A DNA stretch of 64,000 bases, from assembly GCA_001897295.1 (NCBI GenBank), contig MKSN01000001.1, positions 392,011 to 456,010 on the forward strand. The letters are read 5' to 3'. The notes beneath the pieces are model-generated. The model had not been told where the DNA came from and did not search any database. It saw nothing but the letters and a program-made list of their open reading frames with translations. Below are positions 1-8,597 of this stretch, in pieces (the first letter of the stretch is position 1; the number at the start of each line of letters is the position of its first letter). Source of the stretch: Candidatus Saccharibacteria bacterium 49-20. Its GTDB lineage: Bacteria; Patescibacteriota; Saccharimonadia; Saccharimonadales; Saccharimonadaceae. The position numbers and the translations under genes are program-made.

Positions 1-306
1 TCGACCTGGCAGGTCATCGAGGACACGGAGCACATCACGACCACAGTCGAGACGCGCACCCGTGCCCTCACGGAGGAGGAGATCGAGAGCTGCGAGGTCC
101 CACCGACCACGCCGCCGACGACTCCGCCCACTACCCAGGTGCCGCCGGCCGGTGGCAAGACACCGCCGCCCGCCGGACACACCGGTGACCTGCTCTCGAG
201 CTCGTCGCCGTTCGGTCCCTGGGTGCTCGGATTCGGCATCATGAGCCTGCTCGCCGTCACGGGAGTCGTGGTTGGTCGCCGTACGGTCGCCAAGGCCAAG
301 CAGTAG
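1..306 (+). CDS. C-terminal end of a cell-surface membrane-anchored protein (partial)
   Basis: The open frame enters from the left edge and ends with TAG at 304-306, leaving 101 residues. The visible part has an acidic, Thr/Glu-rich segment, a Pro/Thr-rich linker (VPPTTPPTTPPTTQVPP), a Ser run and one hydrophobic helix (FGPWVLGFGIMSLLAVTGVV) followed by a short basic tail (GRRTVAKAKQ). That order (spacer, helix, positive tail) is typical of wall-spanning proteins held by a C-terminal anchor. No LPXTG-like sortase motif is visible before the helix. Codons end almost always in G or C, unlike the genes from 447 on, so this is the first of the GC-rich units. Its function cannot be told from the fragment. 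Confidence 0.75.
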   Translation, partial: STWQVIEDTEHITTTVETRTRALTEEEIESCEVPPTTPPTTPPTTQVPPAGGKTPPPAGHTGDLLSSSSPFGPWVLGFGIMSLLAVTGVVVGRRTVAKAKQ

Positions 307-369
307 GCCATTCACTCGCTTCATGCGAGACAAGGTGCTTCGCCGCATATAGTGGCGGTAGAGCATAAC

Positions 370-415
370 GGGCGCCCTCGATCACAGTTTCATCTGTGGT
401 TGAGGGCGCCCTCTT
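370..415 (+). terminator. Rho-independent terminator of the GC-rich surface protein gene
   Basis: An 18-base arm at 370-387 pairs with 394-411 around the loop tttcat with few mismatches, followed by tcttcaattt. It closes the GC-rich unit just before the -10 of the next gene. Confidence 0.8.
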
Positions 416-446
416 CAATTTCTATGCAATAATATATTTAGTAATT

Positions 447-1181
447 ATGAAACGCCGCGCCGACTATTCGCAAAACTTTCTTCGCTCACCAAAATTGGTC
501 GAGTCACTTATTGCTCGCAGCAACCTAAAAGAAGATGATACCGTCTATGACCTAGGGGCGGGGAGTGGGGTGATTTCATCGGCACTCGCAAAAAAAGTGA
601 AGAAGGTCGTAGCGGTCGAGTACGAACCTGGAGCTGCCAAAATTCTTATTCATAATATGAAAGAATACCCGAACGTCTCGGTAAAAATTGGCGACGTCAT
701 GAAACTTAATCTGCCAACAAGTCCTTATAAGATATTCGCGAACATTCCGTTTCACCTTAGCTCACCAATCATTCAACGGTTTATTAACTCTCCCATGTCA
801 CCCGAGGCAGCCTACTTAATTGTCCAAAAGCAGTTCGGCCGCAAGCTTATCGCAACCGACACGACGCACTTTACTGGCCAACTTGGCATGCTGCTTGGAG
901 CGGAATATAAAGTAAAGATTATCAAAAGCCTTCGCAAGACCGATTTCTGGCCATACCCGGCAGTCGATACTGTATTTGTAGAAATGGTAAAACGACCTAC
1001 GCCACTTGTGCCGCAGAACCGCCTCAGTGCCTATAGCCAATTCACCATCCAATGTTTCTCTGATCCTAAGAAGCTTGCGAAAATGCCTCTCCAGGTCATC
1101 GGGCAAGCACCAGGCGCATCACCTTCGAGGCTTTCGCTTGACCAATGGGTTATTTTATTCAATAGTCAGAAAATCTACTAG
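447..1181 (+). CDS. KsgA/Erm-family rRNA adenine N6-methyltransferase
   Basis: The 244-residue product methylates adenines of rRNA using S-adenosylmethionine. It starts with the family signature YSQNFL, has the SAM-binding motif DLGAGSGVIS at about residues 34-43, the acidic VEYEP motif, and the catalytic motif NIPFHLSSPI. The NIPF form and the later DFWPYPAVDTV are closer to Erm 23S methyltransferases than to KsgA (NLPY), so whether it targets 16S A1518/A1519 or 23S A2058 is open. An in-frame ATG exists at 396, but it lies inside the preceding terminator. A TATATT-like -10 sits just before the ATG at 447, which supports that leaderless start. Confidence 0.8.
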   Translation: MKRRADYSQNFLRSPKLVESLIARSNLKEDDTVYDLGAGSGVISSALAKKVKKVVAVEYEPGAAKILIHNMKEYPNVSVKIGDVMKLNLPTSPYKIFANIPFHLSSPIIQRFINSPMSPEAAYLIVQKQFGRKLIATDTTHFTGQLGMLLGAEYKVKIIKSLRKTDFWPYPAVDTVFVEMVKRPTPLVPQNRLSAYSQFTIQCFSDPKKLAKMPLQVIGQAPGASPSRLSLDQWVILFNSQKIY

Positions 1182-1197
1182 GTGATACACTTTTCAT

Positions 1198-2658
1198 ATG
1201 ACTGAAGTTGAGACCAGCAACCTAATCGCCGCGGCCATTGTACTTCTTATATTCTTGACTGACCTTGTAATCCGAATTTGGCTTCTTATTTATATTCCCA
1301 AGAATCGCAAACCCACCGCAGCCATGGCATGGCTTCTTCTTATTTATATTCTGCCGTTTTTAGGCACGATAGTCTTCTTTATCCTTGGGAGTACAAAGTT
1401 GTCACGAAAGCGTCGCCACAACCAGCAGCAAATTTCGGCTATGTTCAAGCGCTACACCGCCAATCTTCACAAAGCTAACCTGATTGCACGAATCAAAGAG
1501 CCATACAACTATAAGGCAAAGCTTGTCGAATCACTCACTGGTATGGCGCCTACTATTGGAAACACCGTCAAAATCCATAGCGGCTACGACAATATCATTC
1601 AAGAAATGACCCACACAATTTCGCGCGCCAAAGAGTATGTCTACGTGGAGTTTTTTGCTATCGCCCTCGATAACACAACAAAACCATTCTTCGACGCCCT
1701 AGAATCAGCTGTTAACAGGGGTGTGAAAGTATATGTGCTCTTCGACTATCTTGGCACTCGCAAATATCCGCGCTTCGGTGAGATGAAAAAACACCTCACC
1801 AAAATCGGGGTAAAGTGGCACAATATGTTGCCACTTACCGTTAAGTTTTCCGAGTATAATCGCCCCGACCTACGCAATCACCGAAAGATCGTGGTGATCG
1901 ATAACACCGACGCCTACATCGGCTCGCTTAATTTGATTGATAAGACCTACCACCGCAAAGACGACATCAGCTACATCGAGCTTGTTGCCCACTTCCAGGG
2001 CCCAACCGTCAACGAAGCGGCTGCGGTATTCGCCAGCGACTGGTACTGCGAATCAGGTGAGATTTTAAAAGACTTTATGACGAACTCAATCCCATCCGCA
2101 AAGGGTGCGCAGATTGCACAAATCATCCCAAGTGGCCCGGGCTACCCATACGAAAACAATCTAAAGTTTTTCGTGTCACTCATTCAAAGTGCCGAAAAGT
2201 CAGTCACCATTACAAACCCGTACCTCGTCCCCGATGAGTCGCTTCTAAATGCACTGCTTTCGGCATCACTTCGTGGCGTAAAAATATCAATTCTTAACTC
2301 CGAGGCAATGGATCAATGGATGGTCGGTCACGCGCAGCGCTCATACTATGAAGAGCTCATTCGTGCCGGCGTAATGATCTCACTTTACAAAAAACCGCAG
2401 CTTGTCCATGAAAAGTTCATCGCTGTCGACGATGAAGTTGCCATTATTGGTTCAAGTAACCTTGATATTCGTTCGTTTGAGTTAAACCATGAGTGTACTA
2501 TTGCAGTCTATGACCCCGCGGCAGCCAAGGCGCTCGTCAAGCATCACGAAGAGCTCAAGTTGCACAGCAAGCAAATCCACCTAGAGGCATGGCTAAAGCG
2601 TAAGGGCTGGGCTTCATTCCTTGATAGCATCGCACGCCTCACATCGGCGCTGCAGTAG
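1198..2658 (+). CDS. cls: Cardiolipin synthase-like phospholipase D family protein
   Basis: The protein has 486 residues. Two hydrophobic N-terminal segments (about residues 7-30 and 40-65) anchor it in the membrane, and two phospholipase D domains follow. The catalytic HKD motifs are visible as NHRKIVVID around residue 227 and HEKFIAVDD around residue 403, the second followed by GSSNLDIRSFELNHE, which is characteristic of bacterial cardiolipin synthases. The family joins phosphatidyl groups to make cardiolipin at the inner face of the membrane. Length and architecture match ClsA. It lies 16 bases behind the methyltransferase gene and probably shares its transcript, although a GATACA-like -10 also lies just before the ATG. 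Confidence 0.88.
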   Translation: MTEVETSNLIAAAIVLLIFLTDLVIRIWLLIYIPKNRKPTAAMAWLLLIYILPFLGTIVFFILGSTKLSRKRRHNQQQISAMFKRYTANLHKANLIARIKEPYNYKAKLVESLTGMAPTIGNTVKIHSGYDNIIQEMTHTISRAKEYVYVEFFAIALDNTTKPFFDALESAVNRGVKVYVLFDYLGTRKYPRFGEMKKHLTKIGVKWHNMLPLTVKFSEYNRPDLRNHRKIVVIDNTDAYIGSLNLIDKTYHRKDDISYIELVAHFQGPTVNEAAAVFASDWYCESGEILKDFMTNSIPSAKGAQIAQIIPSGPGYPYENNLKFFVSLIQSAEKSVTITNPYLVPDESLLNALLSASLRGVKISILNSEAMDQWMVGHAQRSYYEELIRAGVMISLYKKPQLVHEKFIAVDDEVAIIGSSNLDIRSFELNHECTIAVYDPAAAKALVKHHEELKLHSKQIHLEAWLKRKGWASFLDSIARLTSALQ

Positions 2659-2662
2659 CAAC

Positions 2663-3076
2663 CTACCGCCAGACGGTGAGAATGAGCGTATTAAGCACCA
2701 TCACGACAAGGAAGAAACTGGCATTGAGCCACCAAAACTTCCAACTGCGACGCTGATACAGCGTGACGCCAATTGTCGTAATTGCGGTAAATCCAAACCA
2801 GACAAAGAGCGCAGTAAGAATCGCTGGGATAATTTCGATAACCTGAAGCGAGTTTAAAAGCACCGCGAGCGCAATAACCTGAAATAAACTGCTAATCGCA
2901 ACGGAAATAATTGCCGAATTTGCTTCGTTCGCGGGAAGTTTCATAATGTCGACACCACTGAGTTTCGACCAAAGCTTCCCAAAACCAGCAGGTGAATACC
3001 AGTACGCGCCAATCACTACCGTTACCACCCATGTGACAAGTACCGCCCAATAATTCAAGCCCTCAAACTCTAACAT
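2663..3076 (-). CDS. DUF1761-like small membrane protein
   Basis: This 137-residue protein has four predicted membrane helices, with the pattern NYWAVLVTWVVTVVIGAYWYSP near the N terminus that recalls DUF1761 proteins of unknown function. I place the start at the ATG at 3076 because aaggggg lies a few bases upstream; an alternative ATG at 3100 would precede this site. A TATAAT box lies further upstream on the same strand. The gene converges with cls, leaving only four bases between their stop codons. Function unknown. Confidence 0.65.
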   Translation of the reverse strand: MLEFEGLNYWAVLVTWVVTVVIGAYWYSPAGFGKLWSKLSGVDIMKLPANEANSAIISVAISSLFQVIALAVLLNSLQVIEIIPAILTALFVWFGFTAITTIGVTLYQRRSWKFWWLNASFFLVVMVLNTLILTVWR

Positions 3077-3150
3077 AGACCCCCTTGTTAATGACTTCAT
3101 TATATACCCGTCGCTAGGAATCTCATCTAAATCACGCTATGCTAGAGAGC

Positions 3151-3900
3151 GTGAATCTTTTAACTTACATTATCGTCTTTAGTCTTATTGGTGGCCTTGT
3201 GTCACTGAGCCTTGCGGCCGCACTGCTCATTAATAAAAAGGTTGCGAAGAAGTTTGCCAGCCTTGGCATGCCGTTTGCGGCAGGCGCACTGCTTGCAGCA
3301 GTCTTTCTTGATCTTCTTCCAGAAGGAGCGGAGCTTGGTAATTCTGAAACACTATTTGTCTCAGCTCTTGCTGGAATCTTGCTCTTTTTCTTTGCCGAGC
3401 GGTTCATCCGTTGGTTTCATCACCACCATCAACACGAGGGCAAAGACCCCGCGGTTCCGCTCCTCATTATTGGCGACACGATTCATAACACGCTCGACGG
3501 GGTTGCAATCGCCGCGGCTTTCCTAATCAGCATTCCGACCGGAATCGTCACTACACTCGCTGTTGCCGCTCATGAAATCCCTCAAGAAGTAGGGGAGTTT
3601 GGCGCACTACTTGGCAAAGGCATGAGTCGACGCAAGGTATTGCTTGCAAATATCTTGAGCTCACTTGCGGCAACCGCAGCAGCCATCGCCACATACTTCC
3701 TGGGGCAAAATACCGAGCTGCCACTTGGGGTCATTTTCGGGCTGAGCGCCGGCTTCCTTCTGTACGTTGCACTGAGCGATATTATTCCTACGCTTCATGA
3801 AAACCACAACAAAAAGAAGCTTTTCGACTGGCAGCCGCTCCTTCTTTTGGCCGGCGTCGCAACCGTGGCGATTGCCTCGTATCTTACTCACGGAATCTAA
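3151..3900 (+). CDS. ZIP-family divalent metal transporter
   Basis: The 249-residue integral membrane protein has about eight helices. A His-rich loop (HHHHQHEG) follows helix 3, and the metal-binding motifs HNTLDG (around residue 112) and HEIPQE (around residue 140) lie in helices 4 and 5. These are the ZIP signatures for import of zinc or related divalent metals. The start is taken as GTG 3151 because a TATGCT -10 ends seven bases before it, giving a leaderless mRNA; the upstream in-frame ATG at 3139 falls inside that -10 box. The closest functional comparison is ZupT, but metal specificity cannot be read from the sequence. Confidence 0.85.
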   Translation: MNLLTYIIVFSLIGGLVSLSLAAALLINKKVAKKFASLGMPFAAGALLAAVFLDLLPEGAELGNSETLFVSALAGILLFFFAERFIRWFHHHHQHEGKDPAVPLLIIGDTIHNTLDGVAIAAAFLISIPTGIVTTLAVAAHEIPQEVGEFGALLGKGMSRRKVLLANILSSLAATAAAIATYFLGQNTELPLGVIFGLSAGFLLYVALSDIIPTLHENHNKKKLFDWQPLLLLAGVATVAIASYLTHGI

Positions 3901-3920
3901 AACTAGTCTATACTAGACGC

Positions 3921-5084
3921 ATGAAGCCAATGCGTCGCTCAAGACTCAAAGTTGTGCTTATCTCCGCCCTTGTAGTAGGGCTTGTTGCCACCGGAACCGT
4001 CGTGGCGCTGCGATTTATCAAGCCCCACGACACACCCGCGTCAAACCAATCCTCACAAAACCCGGCGCCAACCGTCAACCAAACCGCACTCTTATGTACC
4101 GAGAAGTTATCAGACGACGTACTGCTTGGGCAAAAACTTATGATTGCCGTGTATAGCGCGCAGCTAAACAACGAGCAGCCCCTTATTGCGCAGTACCAAC
4201 TGGGTGGCGTGATCCTTATGGATGAAACCGACGAGTCGGCAATTGCGAGCCTTTCTGCTGGAATGGCCATCAAACCTACCATCGCCACCGATCAAGAAGG
4301 CGGCACAGTCCAGCGCTTCACCTCCGAGGGAAGGCTGCCCGGCGCACAGGACGTCGCTTCATCAATGACCGCCTCTCAAGCGTACTCGTTATATCTTACC
4401 GATTCAAAATACCTCCGAGACCTTGGCCTGACAACCAACTTCGCACCCGTGGTCGACGTCATCAGCCGCACCCCGCAGGCACTTCCTGGACGTATGTATT
4501 CAGCTTCGCCAAATTCAGTCTCGAGTTATGCGGGTCAATACATCCTGGCGCAAAAAGATGCCGGACTACACCCAGTGATTAAACATTTCCCAGGACTTGG
4601 CAGTGCCACGGGCAATACCGACGATGGTCCGGCGACAACCGATCCGTTGTCAGCATTAAAAACTCGTGACCTACTGCCATACCAGGCGCTCTCCTCGCTG
4701 GATCCTGATGTCATGATAAGTAACGCGATCGTCCCAGAGCTCACCGATGGCCAGCCTGCCGTCTGGTCACCCGACGCGGTCAAGCTTCTTCGTAGCTATG
4801 GGTACGAAAACGCCGTCGTCTACAGTGATTCACTGACTGCAAAAGCAATTCCAGGCACACTTCAAGATGCCGCCCTTAAAGCGTGGCAAGCGGGCGTCGA
4901 CGTGGCGATGATTGTACAGACGAAAGACCAAACCCCTGAGGTCGCTAGTTATGTAAGCCAGATCATTACCCAAGCAAAAACCGCTCTCGAGAACAATACT
5001 CTTGAGCGGTCTTCGGTGGTTGAATCGGTTGCACGCATCTTAGCGCGAAAAGCTATCGATCCGTGTACTATCGGCGATCGATAA
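3921..5084 (+). CDS. Glycoside hydrolase family 3 protein, beta-N-acetylhexosaminidase-like
   Basis: The protein has 387 residues: an N-terminal membrane anchor (about residues 10-32), a low-complexity linker and one GH3 TIM-barrel domain. Family motifs include ATDQEGGTVQRF, NFAPVVDV, KHFPGLG (around residue 219) and SDSLTA (around residue 300, carrying the expected nucleophilic Asp of NagZ-type enzymes). The general-acid His of the NagZ loop is not obvious, since GSATGNTDDGPA replaces the usual GHG...DSH pattern, so activity may differ. Likely role: trimming peptidoglycan or host-wall amino sugars outside the membrane. A TATACT -10 ends six bases before the ATG, so it should be leaderless. 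It overlaps the convergent helicase gene by 17 bases. Confidence 0.82.
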   Translation: MKPMRRSRLKVVLISALVVGLVATGTVVALRFIKPHDTPASNQSSQNPAPTVNQTALLCTEKLSDDVLLGQKLMIAVYSAQLNNEQPLIAQYQLGGVILMDETDESAIASLSAGMAIKPTIATDQEGGTVQRFTSEGRLPGAQDVASSMTASQAYSLYLTDSKYLRDLGLTTNFAPVVDVISRTPQALPGRMYSASPNSVSSYAGQYILAQKDAGLHPVIKHFPGLGSATGNTDDGPATTDPLSALKTRDLLPYQALSSLDPDVMISNAIVPELTDGQPAVWSPDAVKLLRSYGYENAVVYSDSLTAKAIPGTLQDAALKAWQAGVDVAMIVQTKDQTPEVASYVSQIITQAKTALENNTLERSSVVESVARILARKAIDPCTIGDR

Positions 5085-6309
5085 AGGTAAGTGCCTTACC
5101 AGTTGCGCCACCACGGCCGGTACGACCAATACGGTGGACGTAGTCTTCGTAGGTTTGTGGTTGGTCGAAGTTAATCACGTGGCTCACGTTTGGAATGTCG
5201 AGTCCACGGGCTGCAACGTCGGTTGCAACCATCACACGTACCTTGTTGTCCTTAAAGGCTTTAAGAGCACGTTGGCGCTGTGATTGTGACTTGTTTCCGT
5301 GGATTGCAGTTGAAGGCACGCCACTCTTTTCGAGGTGGTCTGAAAGGCGCTGCACGCCGAACTTGGTTTCACCAAATACGAGTACCTTTTCGAACTCTTC
5401 TTGGCTCAAAAGGTTAAGGAGTGTTTCGAGCTTTTCTTCCTTGTCGCCAGCTTCAACAACATCTTGGTCGACGCTTTCGCTGGTGTCAGCAGTACGCACC
5501 GAAACAGTCTTAGGGTCGCACAGGAACCCTTGCACGAGCTTTTCAATCTCAGGAGTGATCGTTGCGCTAAAGAAGAGAGTTTGGCGATCGGCTGGAGTTT
5601 CTTCAACAATTGCTTTGATGTCGTTAATGAATCCCATATCGAGCATGCGGTCCGCTTCGTCGAGGACGAGCGTACGGATGTGATCGAGCTTAAGGACGTT
5701 ACGCTTCATAAGGTCACGAAGGCGACCAGGCGTACCAATGATGACATGCGGGCCACGACGGAGTTGCTGAATTTGGCGGTCGATGTTTGTACCACCTACC
5801 ACAAGTGTCGAGTAAAGCTTCATGCCGTATGAAAAGGCACGGAACTGTTCGTCGATTTGCTGTGCAAGCTCACGAGTTGGCGCAACGATAAGCACAGAGT
5901 TAAGCTCTGGCTTTGCCGCGAGGCGTTCGATAATAGGGAGCGCGAAGGCTGCCGTCTTACCAGTACCAGTATTTGCAAGGCCGATGACGTCGCTACCCGC
6001 AAGGACGTGTGGAATAGACTGGTCTTGAATCGCGCTTGGCGCAGTATAGCCCTTATAGTCGATGTTTGACTGAAGCTTGGCGTTAAAGTTGAAGTCGGTA
6101 AAGAGGTGAGTGGGCTCGTAAGGCGCTTCCTCGGTTTGTGGCTTGGCACGGTTAATGAACTTGCTTGGGTGAATGTATGCACCGGTACGCTTTTTGCCGC
6201 CACTACGGTTACCGCCCTTACCAGGACGGAAAGAGCGTACGCCTGGACGATTGCCGCTTGGGCGTGCAGAACGATTACGATTTGCAGATGTTGTGTTTCG
6301 GTAGGCCAT
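5068..6309 (-). CDS. DEAD-box RNA helicase, RhlE-like
   Basis: This 413-residue ATP-dependent RNA helicase has a basic Arg/Gly/Asn-rich N terminus (residues 1-50) followed by two RecA-like domains. Motifs in order: Q motif (SAIQDQSIP), I (ANTGTGKTAAF), Ia (PTRELAQQ), GTPGRL, II (VLDEADRML), III (SAT), then ATDVAARGLDI and HRIGRTGRGG. Members unwind short RNA duplexes in ribosome assembly and mRNA turnover. Unlike most genes here it has a leader of about 120 bases with a hairpin right at the presumed transcript start and an AAGGGG stretch upstream of the ATG. That layout suits cold-responsive or self-regulated helicase mRNAs, which is an inference. Confidence 0.92.
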   Translation of the reverse strand: MAYRNTTSANRNRSARPSGNRPGVRSFRPGKGGNRSGGKKRTGAYIHPSKFINRAKPQTEEAPYEPTHLFTDFNFNAKLQSNIDYKGYTAPSAIQDQSIPHVLAGSDVIGLANTGTGKTAAFALPIIERLAAKPELNSVLIVAPTRELAQQIDEQFRAFSYGMKLYSTLVVGGTNIDRQIQQLRRGPHVIIGTPGRLRDLMKRNVLKLDHIRTLVLDEADRMLDMGFINDIKAIVEETPADRQTLFFSATITPEIEKLVQGFLCDPKTVSVRTADTSESVDQDVVEAGDKEEKLETLLNLLSQEEFEKVLVFGETKFGVQRLSDHLEKSGVPSTAIHGNKSQSQRQRALKAFKDNKVRVMVATDVAARGLDIPNVSHVINFDQPQTYEDYVHRIGRTGRGGATGKALTFIDRR

Positions 6310-6403
6310 AAAGGCTAATGCCCCTTTCTGGGGTTAGATGTAGATATGTTGTCGCTGCAGACGAACAGCGAGAACCTTTTCTAAGCTACAGTTCAGCGAC
6401 CAT

Positions 6404-6439
6404 AGAGGTATCCATTCGGATGCAATTACCTCTATTATA
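6404..6439 (-). promoter_or_regulatory. -10 box and 5' leader hairpin of the DEAD-box helicase gene
   Basis: On the minus strand TATAAT at 6439-6434 is followed directly by the hairpin AGAGGTA/TACCTCT (6433-6427 with 6410-6404) with an inner ATCC/GGAT. The hairpin would form the very 5' end of the transcript, so it may stabilise the mRNA or regulate translation. Confidence 0.55.
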
Positions 6440-6495
6440 GCACAAGCTCCTTTGAATGTCCAGTGCCGAGGCATTCTTCACCCCTGTAAATATTA

Positions 6496-6524
6496 TTGTC
6501 ATCTTGCAAAAAACATGCTATAAC
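6496..6524 (+). promoter_or_regulatory. Sigma70-type promoter of GC-rich unit 6558-7079
   Basis: TTGTCA at 6496-6501, a 17-base spacer and TATAAC at 6519-6524. It lies inside the AT-rich flank; the GC-rich composition begins right after it. Confidence 0.65.
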
Positions 6525-6557
6525 TACGTTATCCCTGACCGAACGAAAGGACCCGGA

Positions 6558-7079
6558 TTGCTCCAGGCATTGCATCGCAAGCTGTTCAAACCCCGCACCC
6601 ACAAGAAGCACCAGGAACGCACCCACTACGACAGAACCAAGCGCGGCATCGTGATGATCGTGCACACCCACGCATTCGCATGGTGGACGATCGACAAGAT
6701 TCGCGACCGACTGCACCAGACGATCGAACCGATCGCCGCCAAGCACGGTGTCGCAATCGCGGCCGAAGCAGATCGAGCGCTCGAGTACTGCTTGCACGAT
6801 CACAACCTCGTGCTCGTGACGTACGAGCTCGTCGACAACGACGCCGAGGTCGGTCCGATGCTGAAGGAGCTGAACGCCGCCCTCTACGAAATCCTGAGAA
6901 AGCCCGGCAAGGGCCTCGAAGGTTTCGAGGGGCACCCCAAGCTGCTCAACGTCGAAGCCATCCTCGACGAGCCGCCGAACATGGGCTTCGACCCCGTACG
7001 AATCATCGGCGTCGGTCTCATGATGGTCGCGCGCGACAACGCCGAGCGTCAGCACAATGAGCGCGCCGTCCAGTCGTAG
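6558..7079 (+). CDS. GC-rich orphan protein of unknown function, 173 residues
   Basis: I do not recognise a family. I chose TTG at 6558 as start because AAAGGA lies about seven bases upstream, downstream of the promoter at 6496-6524; an in-frame ATG at 6456 lies before that promoter and cannot be used from it. The N terminus is very basic and His-rich (RKLFKPRTHKKHQERTHYD). A mixed alpha/beta part without membrane helices follows (GIVMIVHTHAFAWW, LVLVTYELVDND, VRIIGVGLMMVAR). Codons strongly prefer GAC, GTC, CTC, ATC and GAG, unlike both neighbours. The gene stands alone with its own promoter and terminator-like hairpin. Confidence 0.6.
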   Translation: MLQALHRKLFKPRTHKKHQERTHYDRTKRGIVMIVHTHAFAWWTIDKIRDRLHQTIEPIAAKHGVAIAAEADRALEYCLHDHNLVLVTYELVDNDAEVGPMLKELNAALYEILRKPGKGLEGFEGHPKLLNVEAILDEPPNMGFDPVRIIGVGLMMVARDNAERQHNERAVQS

Positions 7080-7085
7080 GACACC

Positions 7086-7167
7086 CTGTGGTCAGGCGAG
7101 TCCGACCCACAGCGAGAGAGCCCGGCCCCAGCCGACGAGCACCTCGCAGTGGTGTCGGACTCTTTTC
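7086..7167 (+). terminator. Terminator-like structure after the GC-rich orphan gene
   Basis: GAGTCCGAC at 7098-7106 pairs with GTCGGACTC at 7154-7162, followed by TTTTCG. A second possible pairing, CTGTGG (7086-7091) with CCACAG (7107-7112), brackets the 5' arm and could compete with the main stem. The loop is long (about 47 bases) and GC-rich. Confidence 0.5.
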
Positions 7168-7245
7168 GTTTCGTCGTAATATTTACAAGACGTGTCTTTC
7201 CTCGTATCATACAAGTATATTTCTAAACATAAACAGGATACTCAT

Positions 7246-8427
7246 ATGCATATTACCGTAGTAGGTGGGGGCTTCGGAGGAGTAAAGACCGCACTAGAAC
7301 TCGCTAAGAACAAGAAGGTAAAAATTACCCTCATTAGCGACCGTCCGGACTTCCAGTATTATCCTGCACTTTACAGCACTGCAACTGGCGGAAGCCATCT
7401 TCAATCATGGGTGCCACTTGGTGAAATTTTTGACGTCTACGATAACGTGACGATTATTATCGACACCGTGACGAAACTTGATAAAACCAAGAAGATTATT
7501 CAGACTGCTGCTGGCAAAAAACTAAACTACGATACGCTCGTGCTCGCACTTGGCTCGGTCACGACATACTTTGGTATCCCTGGCCTCGACCACTATGCCT
7601 ACGGTATTAAGTCAAAAGACGAAATCACTCGCCTTAAACAACACCTCCTCAACGACTTTTCGAAGCCGAACGGTGCGGACTCTCACTTCCTTATCGTAGG
7701 CGCAGGTCCAACGGGTGTTGAACTCGCCTCATCAATGGGCGACTACATTAAGCACCTTAAGAAGAAGTTTGGCACCAAGCAATCGCCAATCAAAATTAGC
7801 ATTATTGAAGCCGCGCCTCGCGTCTTACCTCGTATGTCAGAACAGGCGAGTGCACTCGTATTAAGGCGCCTCAAGAAGCTCGGTATTCACGTCGAACTTA
7901 ATAAAAAGGTTGAGGAAGAAACCGCCGACGCGCTCATTGTCAGTGGCAAGCCAATCAAAAGTCATACGGTCATTTGGACGTCAGGTGTTGCGAATGCGCC
8001 ATTCTTCAAGGCAAACGACAGCCAATTCAACCTTGCACCAAACGGCCGCGTCATCGTTGACAAATACCTTCGCGCCGACAAGCACGTCTATGTCATTGGT
8101 GATAACGCCGCAAACCCGTTCGGTGGCCTTGCGCAGGTTGCCATTAAGGACGGTCACTTCGTCGCCAAGCACATCCTGAAAAAGTCACACGAAAAGTACA
8201 CTTCAGGGCCACTTCCTGTCGTCGTACCGGTAGGATCACACTGGGCAATCTTTGAATACAAGAAGCTTCACTTCGGAGGAATCGCTGGCGCAGCGATCCG
8301 CCAAGCAGCCGACTTTATTGGCTACAAAGACGTGCTTTCATTCAAGCGAGCCTTCCGTGCCTGGACAGCTCAGGAAGAGCGTGAGGATGATGCGATCATC
8401 GCTGGATTCTCGGTAGAAAAGAACTAG
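7246..8427 (+). CDS. ndh: Type II NADH:quinone dehydrogenase (NDH-2), FAD-dependent
   Basis: The 393-residue protein starts with the FAD-binding Rossmann motif GGGFGG at residues 6-11, has a second nucleotide-binding motif VGAGPTGVELAS around residues 150-160, and the C-terminal FAD contact VYVIGDNAANP typical of NDH-2. Such enzymes pass electrons from NADH to quinone without pumping protons. ATG 7246 is preferred over upstream in-frame codons because AGGA precedes it and the Rossmann fold begins at once. Together with the quinol oxidase downstream it gives a two-enzyme respiratory chain. The substrate (NADH rather than NADPH or sulfide) is inferred from context. Confidence 0.83.
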   Translation: MHITVVGGGFGGVKTALELAKNKKVKITLISDRPDFQYYPALYSTATGGSHLQSWVPLGEIFDVYDNVTIIIDTVTKLDKTKKIIQTAAGKKLNYDTLVLALGSVTTYFGIPGLDHYAYGIKSKDEITRLKQHLLNDFSKPNGADSHFLIVGAGPTGVELASSMGDYIKHLKKKFGTKQSPIKISIIEAAPRVLPRMSEQASALVLRRLKKLGIHVELNKKVEEETADALIVSGKPIKSHTVIWTSGVANAPFFKANDSQFNLAPNGRVIVDKYLRADKHVYVIGDNAANPFGGLAQVAIKDGHFVAKHILKKSHEKYTSGPLPVVVPVGSHWAIFEYKKLHFGGIAGAAIRQAADFIGYKDVLSFKRAFRAWTAQEEREDDAIIAGFSVEKN

Positions 8428-8433
8428 TTCACA

Positions 8434-8466
8434 AAAAACACCTTCGCAAGAGGGTGTTTTTATTTT
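8434..8466 (+). terminator. Terminator of ndh
   Basis: AAACACC (8436-8442) pairs with GGTGTTT (8453-8459) and runs into a T-rich tail. Confidence 0.85.
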
Positions 8467-8489
8467 GGATGCACCGCCAGGGGTGAATA

Positions 8490-8518
8490 TTGACTTTTAA
8501 TACAAAATGAGTTATAAT
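8490..8518 (+). promoter_or_regulatory. Sigma70-type promoter of GC-rich unit 8598-9029
   Basis: TTGACT at 8490-8495, a 17-base spacer starting with ttt, and TATAAT at 8513-8518. The same spacer length and TTGACTTTT start recur at 14190 and 32950. Confidence 0.75.
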
Positions 8519-8597
8519 ATTACTACCAATCCGGTCGAGAGTTCTCTCCGGGAGGGAGTTCATTTCGGCTGGAAACTCACACAGAAAGCATCATCCC

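Noticed and set aside
3139-3150. ATG 3139 as the ZIP transporter start.
   Set aside because: It lies within the TATGCT -10 box; GTG 3151, seven bases after the box, fits the leaderless pattern of the neighbours.
6456-6557. N-terminal extension of the GC-rich gene to ATG 6456.
   Set aside because: The promoter (6496-6524) lies inside this extension and the composition is AT-rich there; TTG 6558 has a good ribosome binding site.
8538-8562. Possible riboswitch or attenuator in the GC-rich leader of 8598-9029.
   Set aside because: The G/C tracts do not form a convincing stem when paired by eye, and no known riboswitch motif is present.
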